Shown here one piece after another: positions 8,101 through 17,613 of a DNA stretch of 64,000 bases. Within the stretch, counting starts at the first letter, position 1, and the number at the start of each line of letters is the position of its first letter. The DNA comes from Rugamonas rubra (lineage in GTDB: Bacteria > Pseudomonadota > Gammaproteobacteria > Burkholderiales > Burkholderiaceae_D): assembly GCF_900114705.1 (NCBI RefSeq), contig NZ_FOTW01000006.1, forward strand, positions 248,001-312,000, written 5' to 3'. The notes beneath the pieces were generated by a model that saw nothing but the letters and a program-made list of their open reading frames with translations, searched no databases and was not told the DNA's origin. A program made the position numbers and the translations under genes.

Positions 8101-10407
8101 ATGTCCGACAAAAACCTCAGGAACTACGCCGTCGCCGCAGTCGCCGGCGCCACGCTGATCGCCGGTTGCGGCAACAATCCCAACGACCATGGCGACAACA
8201 AGGCCGCCCCCACCATCACCGTGCTGTCGTCCAAGGCCGACTATGTCACCGGCGGCGACGCCCTGGTCGAGATCGGCCTGCCCGAGATCGTCGGCGGCGC
8301 CACGCCAACCCTGCACGTGCTGCTCAACGGCGCCGAGGTCGGCGGCGCCTTCCGCCCCGACCCGGCCAAGCCGCGCCACCTGGTCGGCCTGGTGGCCAAC
8401 ATGAAAGTCGGCGCCAACACCCTGAGCAGCAGTTACGGCGGCGCCAGCGCCACCGTCGAACTGAGCAACTACCCGCTGACCGGGCCGGTGCTGTCCGGCC
8501 CGCAAACCACGCCCTACAACTGCCAGACGCAGGACTTCGCGCTGCCCGACGGCAGCAAGCTGGGCGCGGCGACGGACGCCGCCTGCTCGGCGCCGACCAA
8601 GGTGCACTACCTGTACCGCTCGACGGCGGGCGGCGCGCTCAAGCCGCTGCCGGCCGGCGCCGCCCTGCCGGCCGACCTCGCCACGACCACCACCAGCGCC
8701 GGCGCCAGCGTGCCCTTCGTGGTGCGGGTCGAGACCGGCACCATGAACCGCGGCATCTACCAGAACGCCATCCTGTTCAACCCGGCCAAGGACGCCGCGC
8801 CGACGCCGCTGGCGCCGCCGGCCGGCTGGAACAAGCGGCTGATCGCCGTGCACGGCAGCGGCTGCTCGTCCGGCTGGTATGTGCAGGGCGCGGCGATGGG
8901 CGTCAGCCCCTACACCGGCAACTACCTGAGCCGCCTGGGCGAGGGTTACGCCGTGTTCACCAACACCCTGAACCACCCGACCAACAGCTGCAACGCCACC
9001 GTCGCCGGCGAGACCACCATGATGGGCAAGGAGCGCTTCATCGAGACCTTCGGCGTGCCGGCCTTCACCGTCAGCGTCGGCAGCTCGGGCGGCGCCTACA
9101 CCAGCGAACAGGTGGCCGACGCCTTCCCCGGCCTGTTCGACGGCGTCTTCATCGACACCACCTTCCCCGACGCGCTGGCCATCGCCCTGTCCTCGATGGA
9201 CGACAAGCTGCTCAACCACTACTACACCTCCAGCCAATCCGGCCTGGTCGGCGAGGCGCAGATGGTCGGCGTGTCCGGCCACAAGTCGGCCCGCGCCTGG
9301 TACGACATGGCGGTGCAGTCGGGCCGCACCGACCCGGTCTCGGGCCGGGTCGAGACCATCCCCACCACCGGCTCCTTCGGCGGCCCCTACCTGGCCGGCG
9401 CCTTCAACGCCGCCGTGCCGGCGGCGCAGCGCTGGGACGCGGCCACCAACCCGCGCGGCGCCCGCGCCACCGTGTTCGACATCAACCGCAACGTCTATGG
9501 CGTCGACGCCAAGGGCTACGCCCTGCGCCCCTTCGACAACGTCGGCGTGCAGTACGGCCTGGCCCAGCTCAACGACGGCAGCATCACGCCCGACCAGTTC
9601 CTCGACCTGAACGAGAAGATCGGCGGCTACGACGGCGACGGCAACTACACCGCCGCCCGCACGGTCGGCGACGCCGGCGCCATCAAGCGCGCCTACCAGT
9701 CCGGCCTGCAGCTGGGCGGTGGCGGCGGCCTGGCGGCGATCCCCGTGTTCGACCTGTCCTACATCTACGACGAGGACAACTTCTTCCACTACCAGTGGTT
9801 CCACTTCGCCGTGCGCGAGCGCCTGCTCAAGGCCAACGGCGACACCAAGAACCATGTGATGTGGCGCGGCGGGATCAGCTTCGCCGACCTGTTCGGCCAG
9901 ACCACGCCGGGCATGGCCGAACGGGCCGCCGTCAACGCCAAGGCGCAGGCCGACGGCTGGGCCGCCTTCATCAAATGGGTCGCCGCCTACAAGGCCGACA
10001 AGGGCGCCGGCACGCAGCGCGACAAGATGATCGCGCGAAAACCGGCCGAGGCGGTCGACGGCTGCTTCACCAACTCGAGCAACCCGCAGTTCATCGCACA
10101 GACGCAAACGCTGGGCAGCGGCGGCGCGGCCGGCAGCTGCAACGCCTTGTGGCCGTCGTGGAGCTTCGCCCGCGCCCAGGCCGGTGGCCCGCTCGCGGCG
10201 GACAAGCTGAAGTGCGAACTGAAGCCGGTCGCCGCCGCCGACTACAAGGTGACCTTCGACGCCGCCCGCCTGGCGCGCCTGAACGCCATCTTCCCCAACG
10301 GCGTGTGCGACTGGAGCAAGCCGGGCGTCAACCAGACGGCCGTGCTGCCGTACGCCTCGTTTGGGCCGTCGCCGGTCAACCCGGTGTTCGACGTCAGCAA
10401 GCCCTAG
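8101..10407 (+). CDS. large lipoprotein hydrolase-like protein, DUF6351 family
   Basis: This 768-residue protein carries a lipoprotein signal peptide ending LIAGC (Cys23). It contains a nucleophile-elbow motif GSSGG at residues 327-331 with Ser329 as the likely nucleophile, preceded by LIAVHGSGC, which suggests an oxyanion-hole strand of an alpha/beta hydrolase. Many Cys residues may form disulfides in the periplasm. I recall this architecture as DUF6351, whose reaction is not established; tannase-like or polyester-oligomer hydrolases are comparable in size. It stands alone, with an AT-rich dyad upstream and a GC hairpin downstream. Confidence 0.7.
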   Translation: MSDKNLRNYAVAAVAGATLIAGCGNNPNDHGDNKAAPTITVLSSKADYVTGGDALVEIGLPEIVGGATPTLHVLLNGAEVGGAFRPDPAKPRHLVGLVANMKVGANTLSSSYGGASATVELSNYPLTGPVLSGPQTTPYNCQTQDFALPDGSKLGAATDAACSAPTKVHYLYRSTAGGALKPLPAGAALPADLATTTTSAGASVPFVVRVETGTMNRGIYQNAILFNPAKDAAPTPLAPPAGWNKRLIAVHGSGCSSGWYVQGAAMGVSPYTGNYLSRLGEGYAVFTNTLNHPTNSCNATVAGETTMMGKERFIETFGVPAFTVSVGSSGGAYTSEQVADAFPGLFDGVFIDTTFPDALAIALSSMDDKLLNHYYTSSQSGLVGEAQMVGVSGHKSARAWYDMAVQSGRTDPVSGRVETIPTTGSFGGPYLAGAFNAAVPAAQRWDAATNPRGARATVFDINRNVYGVDAKGYALRPFDNVGVQYGLAQLNDGSITPDQFLDLNEKIGGYDGDGNYTAARTVGDAGAIKRAYQSGLQLGGGGGLAAIPVFDLSYIYDEDNFFHYQWFHFAVRERLLKANGDTKNHVMWRGGISFADLFGQTTPGMAERAAVNAKAQADGWAAFIKWVAAYKADKGAGTQRDKMIARKPAEAVDGCFTNSSNPQFIAQTQTLGSGGAAGSCNALWPSWSFARAQAGGPLAADKLKCELKPVAAADYKVTFDAARLARLNAIFPNGVCDWSKPGVNQTAVLPYASFGPSPVNPVFDVSKP

Positions 10408-10413
10408 GGTGGC

Positions 10414-10441
10414 GGCGGCCGGCGCGCAGTCGCCGGCCGCC
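10414..10441. terminator. GC-rich intergenic hairpin between convergent genes
   Basis: A perfect 11-bp stem (GGCGGCCGGCG at 10414-10424, CGCCGGCCGCC at 10431-10441) with a 6-base loop lies between the stop codons of the DUF6351-like and PepSY genes. There is no U tract, so it may only be a weak or factor-dependent bidirectional stop. Confidence 0.4.
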
Positions 10442-10446
10442 GGCCC

Positions 10447-11979
10447 TCAGGTGCGCGCCGGCGCGGCGCGCGGACGCAGGCGGCGCCAGGCCAGGACGAT
10501 GCCGCTGACGCTGACCAGCAGACCGCCGGCGTTGATCGCCACCATCCACAAGTCCCACCAGGGGCGCCGCTCGATCAGCGGCGCCCAGTCCCAGCTGTGC
10601 AGCAGGCCGAACAACCAACGCTTGGCGCGCTGCCGGCCGTCGACCTGTTTGACCACGGCGCCAGTGGCCGGGTCCAGGTACAGCCAGCTATCGTGGGGAT
10701 CGTCGAACTTCAGGCGCAGCACCGGCAGGTGGCGCGGGCCGCCCGTCATGGTGTGCGCCTCGCGGCTGTAGTAGTAGCTGTCGTACTGCCGCAGCACGTC
10801 GGCCGCGACGATGCGGTGCGGCGCCAGCAGCGTGCCGCCCAGCTGGCGCAGCCGCGCCATGTCGAAGGCGGCGAAGGGCGGCGCCGTGTTGAAATCGACA
10901 TCGGCCCGCGCGCCGGCGGCCAACAGACGCGTGCCGCCCTGCCCGTCCAGCGCCAAATAGTAGCCGGCGCCGTCCACCACGCGCCATTCCAGCTCGCGCG
11001 CGGCGAAGCCGCTGGCGGCCAGACGGCGCAAGGCCTCGCCGGCCGGCAGCGCGAACTGGGCGGCGCTCAAGCGGCCCGCCTGGGCCGCCTTCGGCGCGCC
11101 CGAGTCGAACACCTTGAACGGATTCATCGACAGCAGGCCGCTGAAGATGAAGCTCAGCGCCAGCGTGCCGAACACCAGCCCCAGCACGTGGTGCCAGCGC
11201 ATCCACGGCTCGCGGTAGGGCGAGTGCGAACCGCTGCGGAAGGTGCCGGAAAAGCGCCAGCGCCACACCCCCACCAGCATGCCCAGCAGCGCCAGCACGG
11301 TCGCCGCCAGCGCGGTGTAGATGACGATGTCGCTCCACAGCGCATCGGTGGCGCCGCCGCGGAACGGGTACAGCCAATGTATCCAGCTGCCCACCCAGTT
11401 CCAGTCGCGCTCCACCGCGCTGGCGTCGCGCACCACCTCGCCGGTGCGCGCCGACACGTACAGCCGCGTCTCCGCCTCGTCGTCCATCTGCACGCGGTGC
11501 AGCGGGCGCAGCCCGTCCAGCGCCTTCGACAGCGTGTAGGGGTCCTCGGCGACCAGGTCCAGGTAGCTCGTCGCGACGCCAGGCATGAAGGCGCGCGCCG
11601 CCGCCAACGCCGCCGCCGGCGTGGCGCCGTCGACGCGGCCGCCCTCGGCGCCGTCCAGCGCCACCAGCTCGGCCCGGCCGCCGCCCTTGCCGTGGCTGGC
11701 GCCGTTGGCGTAGCCGAGCAGCGCGCGCGGCTGCCCGGCCACCGTGGTCAGGCGCAGCGCGGTCGGCGCCTCGCTGCGGCCGGCGCTGTCCAGCCAGCGC
11801 TGCAACGAGGCGCAGCAGGCGGTGCCGTCCAACTCGGGCAGCGCGGCGAGCCGCTCGGCCTGGGTCAGTTTCGGATAGCCGACGTACATCATCACCACGC
11901 CGGAGAAGAACCACATCGCCATGAACAGGCACAGCACAATGCCCAGCCAGCGGTGCAGCAGATAGATTTGACGCTTCAT
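10447..11979 (-). CDS. PepSY-domain transmembrane protein (TonB-receptor-linked)
   Basis: This 510-residue inner-membrane protein begins with an amphipathic start and a membrane helix containing LHRWLGIVLCLFMAMWFFSG, the pattern of PepSY-TM proteins. Further membrane helices occur around residues 190-220, 245-270 and 475-500, with periplasmic PepSY-like segments between. Such proteins often accompany TonB-dependent siderophore receptors and are thought to help release or reduce metal in the periplasm. The ATG at 11979 has GGAGG 7 bases upstream. It follows the TonB receptor gene by 13 bases, so they are co-transcribed. Confidence 0.85.
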   Translation of the reverse strand: MKRQIYLLHRWLGIVLCLFMAMWFFSGVVMMYVGYPKLTQAERLAALPELDGTACCASLQRWLDSAGRSEAPTALRLTTVAGQPRALLGYANGASHGKGGGRAELVALDGAEGGRVDGATPAAALAAARAFMPGVATSYLDLVAEDPYTLSKALDGLRPLHRVQMDDEAETRLYVSARTGEVVRDASAVERDWNWVGSWIHWLYPFRGGATDALWSDIVIYTALAATVLALLGMLVGVWRWRFSGTFRSGSHSPYREPWMRWHHVLGLVFGTLALSFIFSGLLSMNPFKVFDSGAPKAAQAGRLSAAQFALPAGEALRRLAASGFAARELEWRVVDGAGYYLALDGQGGTRLLAAGARADVDFNTAPPFAAFDMARLRQLGGTLLAPHRIVAADVLRQYDSYYYSREAHTMTGGPRHLPVLRLKFDDPHDSWLYLDPATGAVVKQVDGRQRAKRWLFGLLHSWDWAPLIERRPWWDLWMVAINAGGLLVSVSGIVLAWRRLRPRAAPART

Positions 11980-11992
11980 GCGCACACCTCCA

Positions 11993-14218
11993 TCAGTACC
12001 AGGACTGCAGCGTCAGATCCAGCGAACGGGGCGCGCCCAGGTAGAAGCTGCTGGCGCCGACATTGGCCGCGTAGATCTTGTCGGTGAGGTTCTTGACGCG
12101 GACGGTGAGCTGGGTGTTGCGCCGCAGCTGGTAACTCAGGTTGGCGCCGAACAGGGTGTAGCCGGCGTCGCTAACGCTGTTGGCCGTGTTGCCGTAGCGG
12201 CGGGACACGCGCCGCGCGTCCAGGCCCAGTTGCAGCGCCGCGCTGGGCTTCCAGCTCAGCCACAGGTTCGACACCCAGGTTGGAATGTTGGCCGGCGTCT
12301 TGCCGGCGCGCGACACCGCCACGCCGCCGCTGGTTTCGACGAAGGCGTCGTACTGCGCGTCGGTGTAGGCCAGGTTGCCCTGCACCTGCCAGCTAGGGCT
12401 CAGCTTGAACGAGGTGGCCGCCTCGACGCCGCGCGACGATTGCTGGCCGACCGGCAGCGTGGCGCCGGGATGGTCCGGGTCGGCGATGGCCAGGTTCTTG
12501 CGCTCGATGCGGTAGGCCGCCAGCGTGGCGCTGCCGCGCCCGTCGAGGTAGTCGAATTTGCTGCCCAGCTCGAACTGGCGGCCGGTGGTCAGCTCGGAGC
12601 CGCGCGCCTGGCTGTACGAAACCGAGCTGAGGATGCCGGCCGGCGGGTCGGCCGCCGTGCTGTACTGGACGTAGACGTTGGCATGCGGCGTCAGATCGTA
12701 CATCAGGCCGAGGCGGCCCGTGGTCGGCCGGTAGTCATGTTCGAAATACGCCGGGTTGCTGGCGCTGGCGGCCTTGTGGTTGCGCAGCGCGATGTCGATG
12801 CGGTCGTGGCGCAGCGCCGTCAGCAGCGCCAGGTCGGGCCGCAGGCGCAGGCGGTTCTCCAGGAACAGCGCCAGCGTGTTGACCTGGTTGGTGCGGTCCG
12901 GCGTGAAGCCGGGCGTCATGCCGGGCACGTCGAAGAAGCGCTCGGTGCTGAACCACAGCGGATCGACGCTGCTGACCGGGCCGGACAGCGACAGTGGGAA
13001 GCGCGTCTGCGTGTTGCGGCTGTAGTCCAGGCCGGCCGACCAGTCGGCCGCCATGCCGGCCAGCGCGCCCTTGTGCGCCCACTCGATGCGTTCGCCGCGC
13101 AGCTGCTGGTCGTGGCGCTGCAACAGGGCGCCCGAGCGCAGCACCGCCGTGTTGGCGGCGTTGAAGGCGTAGGTCTCGACGTTGCGGTAGTCGCGCAGCG
13201 CGTCGTAGTGGTAGACGGTGTTCTTCAGCGTGGTGTTGGGCGACAGGCGGTATTCCAGCAGGGAGCGGGCCCAGCGCACGGTCTGTTCGTACACGCCGTC
13301 GGCCGAGTTATAGTTCTTGAAGCGGGTCGCCGGGTCGATGCCGGCGTCGCCCGTGGCCGGGTTGCGCAGCGGCGTGCCCCAGTAGGGCCGGTCGACATGC
13401 TCGTGCTGGTATTCCAGCGCCAGCGTGTGGCTCAGGCTGGGGCCGAAGTCGCTCAACAGCGAGGCGGCCGCGTTCAGCGCGTCGCGCCGCTGGCCGTCGA
13501 CATAGCCGTCGCTGTGGCTGCGGTTGACGTCCAAGCGCACGGCGTGGCGCGCGCCGGCGGCCTCGCCCAGGCGCCGGTTCAGGCCCAGCGCCAGGTCGGC
13601 GTTGGCGAAGGAGCCGTAGCGGACGCGCCATTCGAACAGGTCGGCGTCGCGCTGCGCCAGCTTGCTCACATAGTTGATCGAGCCGCCGACGGCGCCGGCG
13701 CCGAACAGGTAGGTCGACGGCCCGCCGATCACCTCGACCCGCTCGATGATCCAGCTGTCGATGGGGCGCGCGGCGATGGCGTCGTACTGCGGCGTGATGC
13801 CGTTGAACAGCTGGCTCAGGCTGGACGCGCCGAAGCCCCGGTAGTAGACCGTGCCGGCCGAGCCGGGCGGCGCGGCGGCGGTCACGCCGGGCACGCTGGA
13901 GAGCACCTCCTGGGTGTTGTCGGCGCCGCGCAACTCGATGGTGGCGCGGTCGACGACGGCCACCGAGGCCGGCGTCTCGCGCGCGGTCAGGCCCAGGCGC
14001 GAGCCGGTGCCGTTGGCCTGGTCGAGCGCCAGGGCGTCGCGGCTGGCGTTGACGGTGACGGTGGCCAGGGTCGGCTCGACGGCGGCGGGCGATGCGGCCA
14101 GGGCCTGCGCGCACAGCACGGCGGCGGCGCTGGCGAAGACGGTTTTGCGGATGGTTTTACCGATGTTGTTGTTGATGTTGTTGTTGACGTTTTTGTTGAT
14201 GTTTTTGTTGGTGTTCAT
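11993..14218 (-). CDS. TonB-dependent outer-membrane receptor, siderophore type
   Basis: This 741-residue protein has an N-terminal plug (TARETPASVAVVDRATIE, then NTQEVLSSVPGVTAA, YYRGFGASSL and RVEVIGGPSTYLFGAGAVGG) and a 22-strand-type barrel that ends in an aromatic residue (LDLTLQSWY), as expected for an outer-membrane protein. This is the layout of ferric-siderophore receptors. An odd 20-residue Asn/Lys-rich segment precedes the hydrophobic signal core. The gene is followed by PepSY and preceded by a DUF2946 gene, supporting a metal-uptake role. The exact ligand is not evident. Confidence 0.9.
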   Translation of the reverse strand: MNTNKNINKNVNNNINNNIGKTIRKTVFASAAAVLCAQALAASPAAVEPTLATVTVNASRDALALDQANGTGSRLGLTARETPASVAVVDRATIELRGADNTQEVLSSVPGVTAAAPPGSAGTVYYRGFGASSLSQLFNGITPQYDAIAARPIDSWIIERVEVIGGPSTYLFGAGAVGGSINYVSKLAQRDADLFEWRVRYGSFANADLALGLNRRLGEAAGARHAVRLDVNRSHSDGYVDGQRRDALNAAASLLSDFGPSLSHTLALEYQHEHVDRPYWGTPLRNPATGDAGIDPATRFKNYNSADGVYEQTVRWARSLLEYRLSPNTTLKNTVYHYDALRDYRNVETYAFNAANTAVLRSGALLQRHDQQLRGERIEWAHKGALAGMAADWSAGLDYSRNTQTRFPLSLSGPVSSVDPLWFSTERFFDVPGMTPGFTPDRTNQVNTLALFLENRLRLRPDLALLTALRHDRIDIALRNHKAASASNPAYFEHDYRPTTGRLGLMYDLTPHANVYVQYSTAADPPAGILSSVSYSQARGSELTTGRQFELGSKFDYLDGRGSATLAAYRIERKNLAIADPDHPGATLPVGQQSSRGVEAATSFKLSPSWQVQGNLAYTDAQYDAFVETSGGVAVSRAGKTPANIPTWVSNLWLSWKPSAALQLGLDARRVSRRYGNTANSVSDAGYTLFGANLSYQLRRNTQLTVRVKNLTDKIYAANVGASSFYLGAPRSLDLTLQSWY

Positions 14219-14352
14219 GCTGGGTTACCTCGAAACTAGACAATGCTCTGCCGGCGTCGGCGTGGACCGACGTGGCAAGAAGGCGCGCGAGCGCGCATAC
14301 GCCACCGGCCGCTGGGTGGCAGCGGCGTCGATGGTCGGAATGGCGAAACGGT

Positions 14353-14739
14353 CTAGTGGAGGCGCGGCGGGCCGCGCGGATGCGCGACCGACCACCAGCG
14401 CAGGCTGCGCGGGGCGTCGAGGAAGAGTTGCGGATAGCGCGCCGGCCGCGCCTGTGGCAGGGCCAGCGTGTGGGAGGCTTGCGGCGTCGGCAGCAGCGTC
14501 GCGTGCAGCGCGCAGAACGGACAATGCTCTAGCTGGGGCTGGGCCGGCGCCGCCGGCCGCTGCGGCGCCAGGTCGGCGGCGGCCACCAGGCGGCTGCCCT
14601 GCGCCGAACAAATCTGCATCCACTGCTGCGCGTCCGACCTCGCCAGCAGCCGCGCCAGCGTCGGCACCGCCGCGAAGCCAAGAATGGTGGCGAGCGCGAG
14701 CCAGGACAACAGGCGGCGAAGGAAGTGGGAGCGCAACAT
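14353..14739 (-). CDS. DUF2946-family small membrane-anchored protein
   Basis: This 128-residue protein has one N-terminal hydrophobic segment (LSWLALATILGFAAVPTLA) and a central CPFC motif preceded by His (HCPFC), the signature of DUF2946. Such proteins are commonly found next to TonB-dependent receptors and have been associated with copper or other metals, but no function is proved. It is 134 bp upstream of the TonB receptor and in the same direction, so it is probably the first gene of that operon. Confidence 0.75.
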   Translation of the reverse strand: MLRSHFLRRLLSWLALATILGFAAVPTLARLLARSDAQQWMQICSAQGSRLVAAADLAPQRPAAPAQPQLEHCPFCALHATLLPTPQASHTLALPQARPARYPQLFLDAPRSLRWWSVAHPRGPPRLH

Positions 14740-14856
14740 GGCGGCGATTCTACAGAACGGCCGGCGACAGCGTCAATACGCCGTATGGCTAGGTGGGCCC
14801 TCCCACGGGACCGATGCGGCGCGGGCGGCGCGGCGCCGAGCCGGCGGCCGCGCGCG

Positions 14857-16140
14857 CTAGTCGGCCTCGAAGCGGCCGACGTAGCGGGCGCGCGGGCGGA
14901 TCATCGCACCGTCGGCGCGCTGCTCGGCGACGTGGGCGATCCAGCCGGCCGAGCGGGCCAGCGCGAACAGCACCGGGCCGGCGCTGGACGACAGGTTGTA
15001 GGCCGACTCCAGCGCGGCCAGCGCGAAGTCGGCGTTCGGCTCGACGCCCAGCTGGCGCCGGACGATCTCGCCCGCCGCAAGGATCGCCTGCACCCGTGGC
15101 CGCTCGGCGGGCATGCGCCGCAGCAGGTAGCTGGCGCGCGGATCGCCGGCCGGATACAGCGGATGGGCAAAACCGGGCACGTCGTTGCCCAACGCGCGGC
15201 AGTGCGCCACCAGATAGGCATCCATGTCGGGCGCCGACAGCGCCGCCTCGATCATGCGCCGCGCCAGCACGCTGTGGCCGCCGTGCTCGCGGCCGGACAG
15301 CGCGCCCAGGCCGGCGCTCAGCGCGCTGATCAGGCTGGCGCCGGTCGAGGCGACGCAGCGCACGGTGAAGGTCGAGGTGTTCAGGTCGTGGTCGGCCAGC
15401 AGCACCAGCGCGGCGCGGATCAACTCGGCGCCGCCGGCGTCCACCTCCCAGGCGCGCGCCAGTTGCAGATGCAGCGGCGCCAAAGACACCTCGCCGCGTA
15501 GCAGCAGCGCGGCCAGCATTCTCATCAGCTGCGCGCCGGTTTGATAGACGCCGTCCGTATCGGCCGCCGCCGCGTCGGCGCCGCCCATTTCGGCACCGGC
15601 CATTGCGGTGCCGGCCATTGCATCGCCCGCTTCCCGCATGGATTCGGCGCAGCCGGCCAACATGGTATTGGCGAGCAGCGGCAGCAGCGCCTGCGCGCGC
15701 TCCAGCGGCGCCATGCCGGCAGCCAGCGCGTCCAGGCTGCGCACCAATTCGGCCGGCGCCGTTGGACACTCGACGGCGAAATAGTCGCGTCCGTCCTCGC
15801 CCCACAAGACGCAGGCGACTGCTTCCAGGCTGGAGTGTTCGGCCAGCGCCAACACGTCGTGGCCGCGATAGTGCAGCTGGCCGTCGTCGATGCGCGAGAT
15901 GCGCGTCTCCAGCACCGGCACGCCCCAGTTGATGGCGCCCGCCACGGCGTGGCCGGCGCGCTTGCCGTCGGCCCGCCGCGCCGCCAGACGCAGCACCGCC
16001 TCGCGCGCGTAGCGCTTGCTGCGCGTGGGGCCGCTCACCGCGCTCGACGCCAGCAGGCCCCGGCTGACGTAGGAATACAAGGTCGGCAGGCTGACACTCA
16101 GCAGTTTCGCCGCCTCGGCGGCTGACAGATCTTTCTTCAT
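14857..16140 (-). CDS. citrate-synthase-family protein with N-terminal MerR-like helix-turn-helix
   Basis: This 427-residue protein starts with a helix-turn-helix resembling MerR/excisionase domains (AAEAAKLLSVSLPTLYSYVSR, about residues 7-27). It is followed by a citrate-synthase fold. Family motifs are visible: LLADHDLNTSTFTVRCVAST around the first catalytic His region and PGFAHPLYPAGDPRA with the second active-site His. Such fused proteins occur in Burkholderiales beside transporter genes. It could be an active citrate or methylcitrate synthase or a DNA-binding sensor of acyl-CoA; the sequence does not decide. It is divergent from an MFS gene. Confidence 0.8.
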   Translation of the reverse strand: MKKDLSAAEAAKLLSVSLPTLYSYVSRGLLASSAVSGPTRSKRYAREAVLRLAARRADGKRAGHAVAGAINWGVPVLETRISRIDDGQLHYRGHDVLALAEHSSLEAVACVLWGEDGRDYFAVECPTAPAELVRSLDALAAGMAPLERAQALLPLLANTMLAGCAESMREAGDAMAGTAMAGAEMGGADAAAADTDGVYQTGAQLMRMLAALLLRGEVSLAPLHLQLARAWEVDAGGAELIRAALVLLADHDLNTSTFTVRCVASTGASLISALSAGLGALSGREHGGHSVLARRMIEAALSAPDMDAYLVAHCRALGNDVPGFAHPLYPAGDPRASYLLRRMPAERPRVQAILAAGEIVRRQLGVEPNADFALAALESAYNLSSSAGPVLFALARSAGWIAHVAEQRADGAMIRPRARYVGRFEAD

Positions 16141-16166
16141 GCCGCGATTGTAGACCCATCGACATT

Positions 16167-16179
16167 GATTGCCGCAATC
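16167..16179. promoter_or_regulatory. candidate operator between citrate-synthase-like and MFS genes
   Basis: A short perfect dyad, GATTGC-C-GCAATC, sits 26 bp upstream of the citrate-synthase-like ATG in the 102-bp divergent intergenic region. The neighbouring protein carries its own helix-turn-helix, so autoregulation is conceivable. The site is short and the support is weak. Confidence 0.3.
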
Positions 16180-16242
16180 GAGATTGACCCTATCGTGCGG
16201 CCGATTTTATGCTGCCCCCACTACCACTCCCAGGACCGCACC

Positions 16243-17613
16243 ATGCACGAGAAAACACTCGCAACCGCCCCCTCGCAGCCCCGCCGCCGCGCCCTGCCGG
16301 CCCTGTTGGAACCCCTGCGCCACCGGCGCTTCCGCCAGCTCTGGCTGGCCAACCTGGCCGCCAACCTGGGCCGCTGGGTGCAGGCCTTCGCCGCCGCCTG
16401 GCTGGTCGCTTCCATGTCCGACTCGACCCTGCTGACCACGTTGGTGCAAACGGCCAGCTACGCGCCGATGCTGCTGTTCGCCCTGCCGGCCGGCGTGCTG
16501 GCCGACGCCGTCGACCGCCCCCGCCTGCTGTTCGTCATCAACGCCGGCATGGCGCTGGCCGCCGGCCTGATGGCGCTGGCCACCATGGGCGGCCAGGCGA
16601 CGGCGTTCACGTTGCTGGCGCTGACCTTCGCGATGGGCTGCTGCGCGGCCTTCCTGTGGCCGGCCTGGCAAGCCTCGATGTCGACCCTGCTGGAGCCGGA
16701 GCTGGTGCCGACCGCCGCCATCCTCAACAACCTGAGCTACAACCTGGCGGCCCTGCTCGGCCCCTGGCTGGGCGGCCTGCTGTTCCAGCACATCGGCGCG
16801 GCGCCGCTGTTCATGGCCAACGCGCTGTCCTATCTGGGCATGATGTTGGTCTACTGGCGTTGGATACGCGACAACGGGACGGCGCACCCGAACCCGACGC
16901 CGTCCATGTCGTCGGCCGGCGCGCCGCAGGCCGAGCCGGGGCCGAGGACGATGCCGCCGGCCCCCTCGCCTTCGCCTGCGCCCGCGCCGTCATCCGCCGC
17001 CAAGGGCGGCGCCTGGGCCGCCTTCAAGCACGGCATCGCCAGCGCCTGGCAACAGCGCGCCTTCCGCGCCCTGCTGGCGCAGGTGGCCGCGATCTTCTTC
17101 GTCGCCATCGCCTTCGCCGCCCTGCTGCCGCTGTATGTGCGCGACGTGCTGCATCTGCAGGCCAGCACCTTCGGCAGCCTGATGGGCGCCTCGGGCGCGG
17201 GCGCGGTGCTGGCCGCCTTCTCGCTGCCGACGCTGCGCGCGCGCCTCGGCCCGCGCCGCCTGCTCGCCGCCGCCCTGCTGGTGTTCGGCGCCATGCTGGC
17301 GGCGCTGCCGCTGACCAGCGCCCGGCCGCTGGCGCTGGCCCTGGTGCTGGCCGGCGGCATGGCCTGGGCGGCCATCGTCAGCACGCTCAACGGGCGGGCG
17401 CAGACCGCCTTCCCGCCCGCGCTGCGCGCCAGGACGATCTCGATCTACATGCTGGCGATGGGCGCCGGGCAAAGCGCCGGCGCGCTGTTCTGGGGCATGC
17501 TGGCGCAACGGATGGGCGTGGCGGCGGCGCTGCTGTGCGCCGCCGTGGCGATGTGCGCCTGCGTCGGCCACGTGCTGACGCAGGCGCACACGCCGGCCGC
17601 CGCTACATGCTGA
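16243..17613 (+). CDS. MFS exporter (DHA3/EntS-like)
   Basis: This 456-residue permease has about 12 hydrophobic segments. The first part (LEPLRHRRFRQLWLANLAAN then NLGRWVQAFAAAWLV) matches the MFS_3 group that includes enterobactin exporter EntS. A Pro/Ala/Ser-rich cytoplasmic loop of about 45 residues (near residue 215-260) separates the two halves. The ATG at 16243 has AGGA upstream. It is divergent from the citrate-synthase-like gene, and its 3' end overlaps the 3' end of the convergent TonB receptor gene by 11 bp. The substrate is unknown; export of a carboxylate or siderophore is one possibility. Confidence 0.85.
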   Translation: MHEKTLATAPSQPRRRALPALLEPLRHRRFRQLWLANLAANLGRWVQAFAAAWLVASMSDSTLLTTLVQTASYAPMLLFALPAGVLADAVDRPRLLFVINAGMALAAGLMALATMGGQATAFTLLALTFAMGCCAAFLWPAWQASMSTLLEPELVPTAAILNNLSYNLAALLGPWLGGLLFQHIGAAPLFMANALSYLGMMLVYWRWIRDNGTAHPNPTPSMSSAGAPQAEPGPRTMPPAPSPSPAPAPSSAAKGGAWAAFKHGIASAWQQRAFRALLAQVAAIFFVAIAFAALLPLYVRDVLHLQASTFGSLMGASGAGAVLAAFSLPTLRARLGPRRLLAAALLVFGAMLAALPLTSARPLALALVLAGGMAWAAIVSTLNGRAQTAFPPALRARTISIYMLAMGAGQSAGALFWGMLAQRMGVAAALLCAAVAMCACVGHVLTQAHTPAAATC

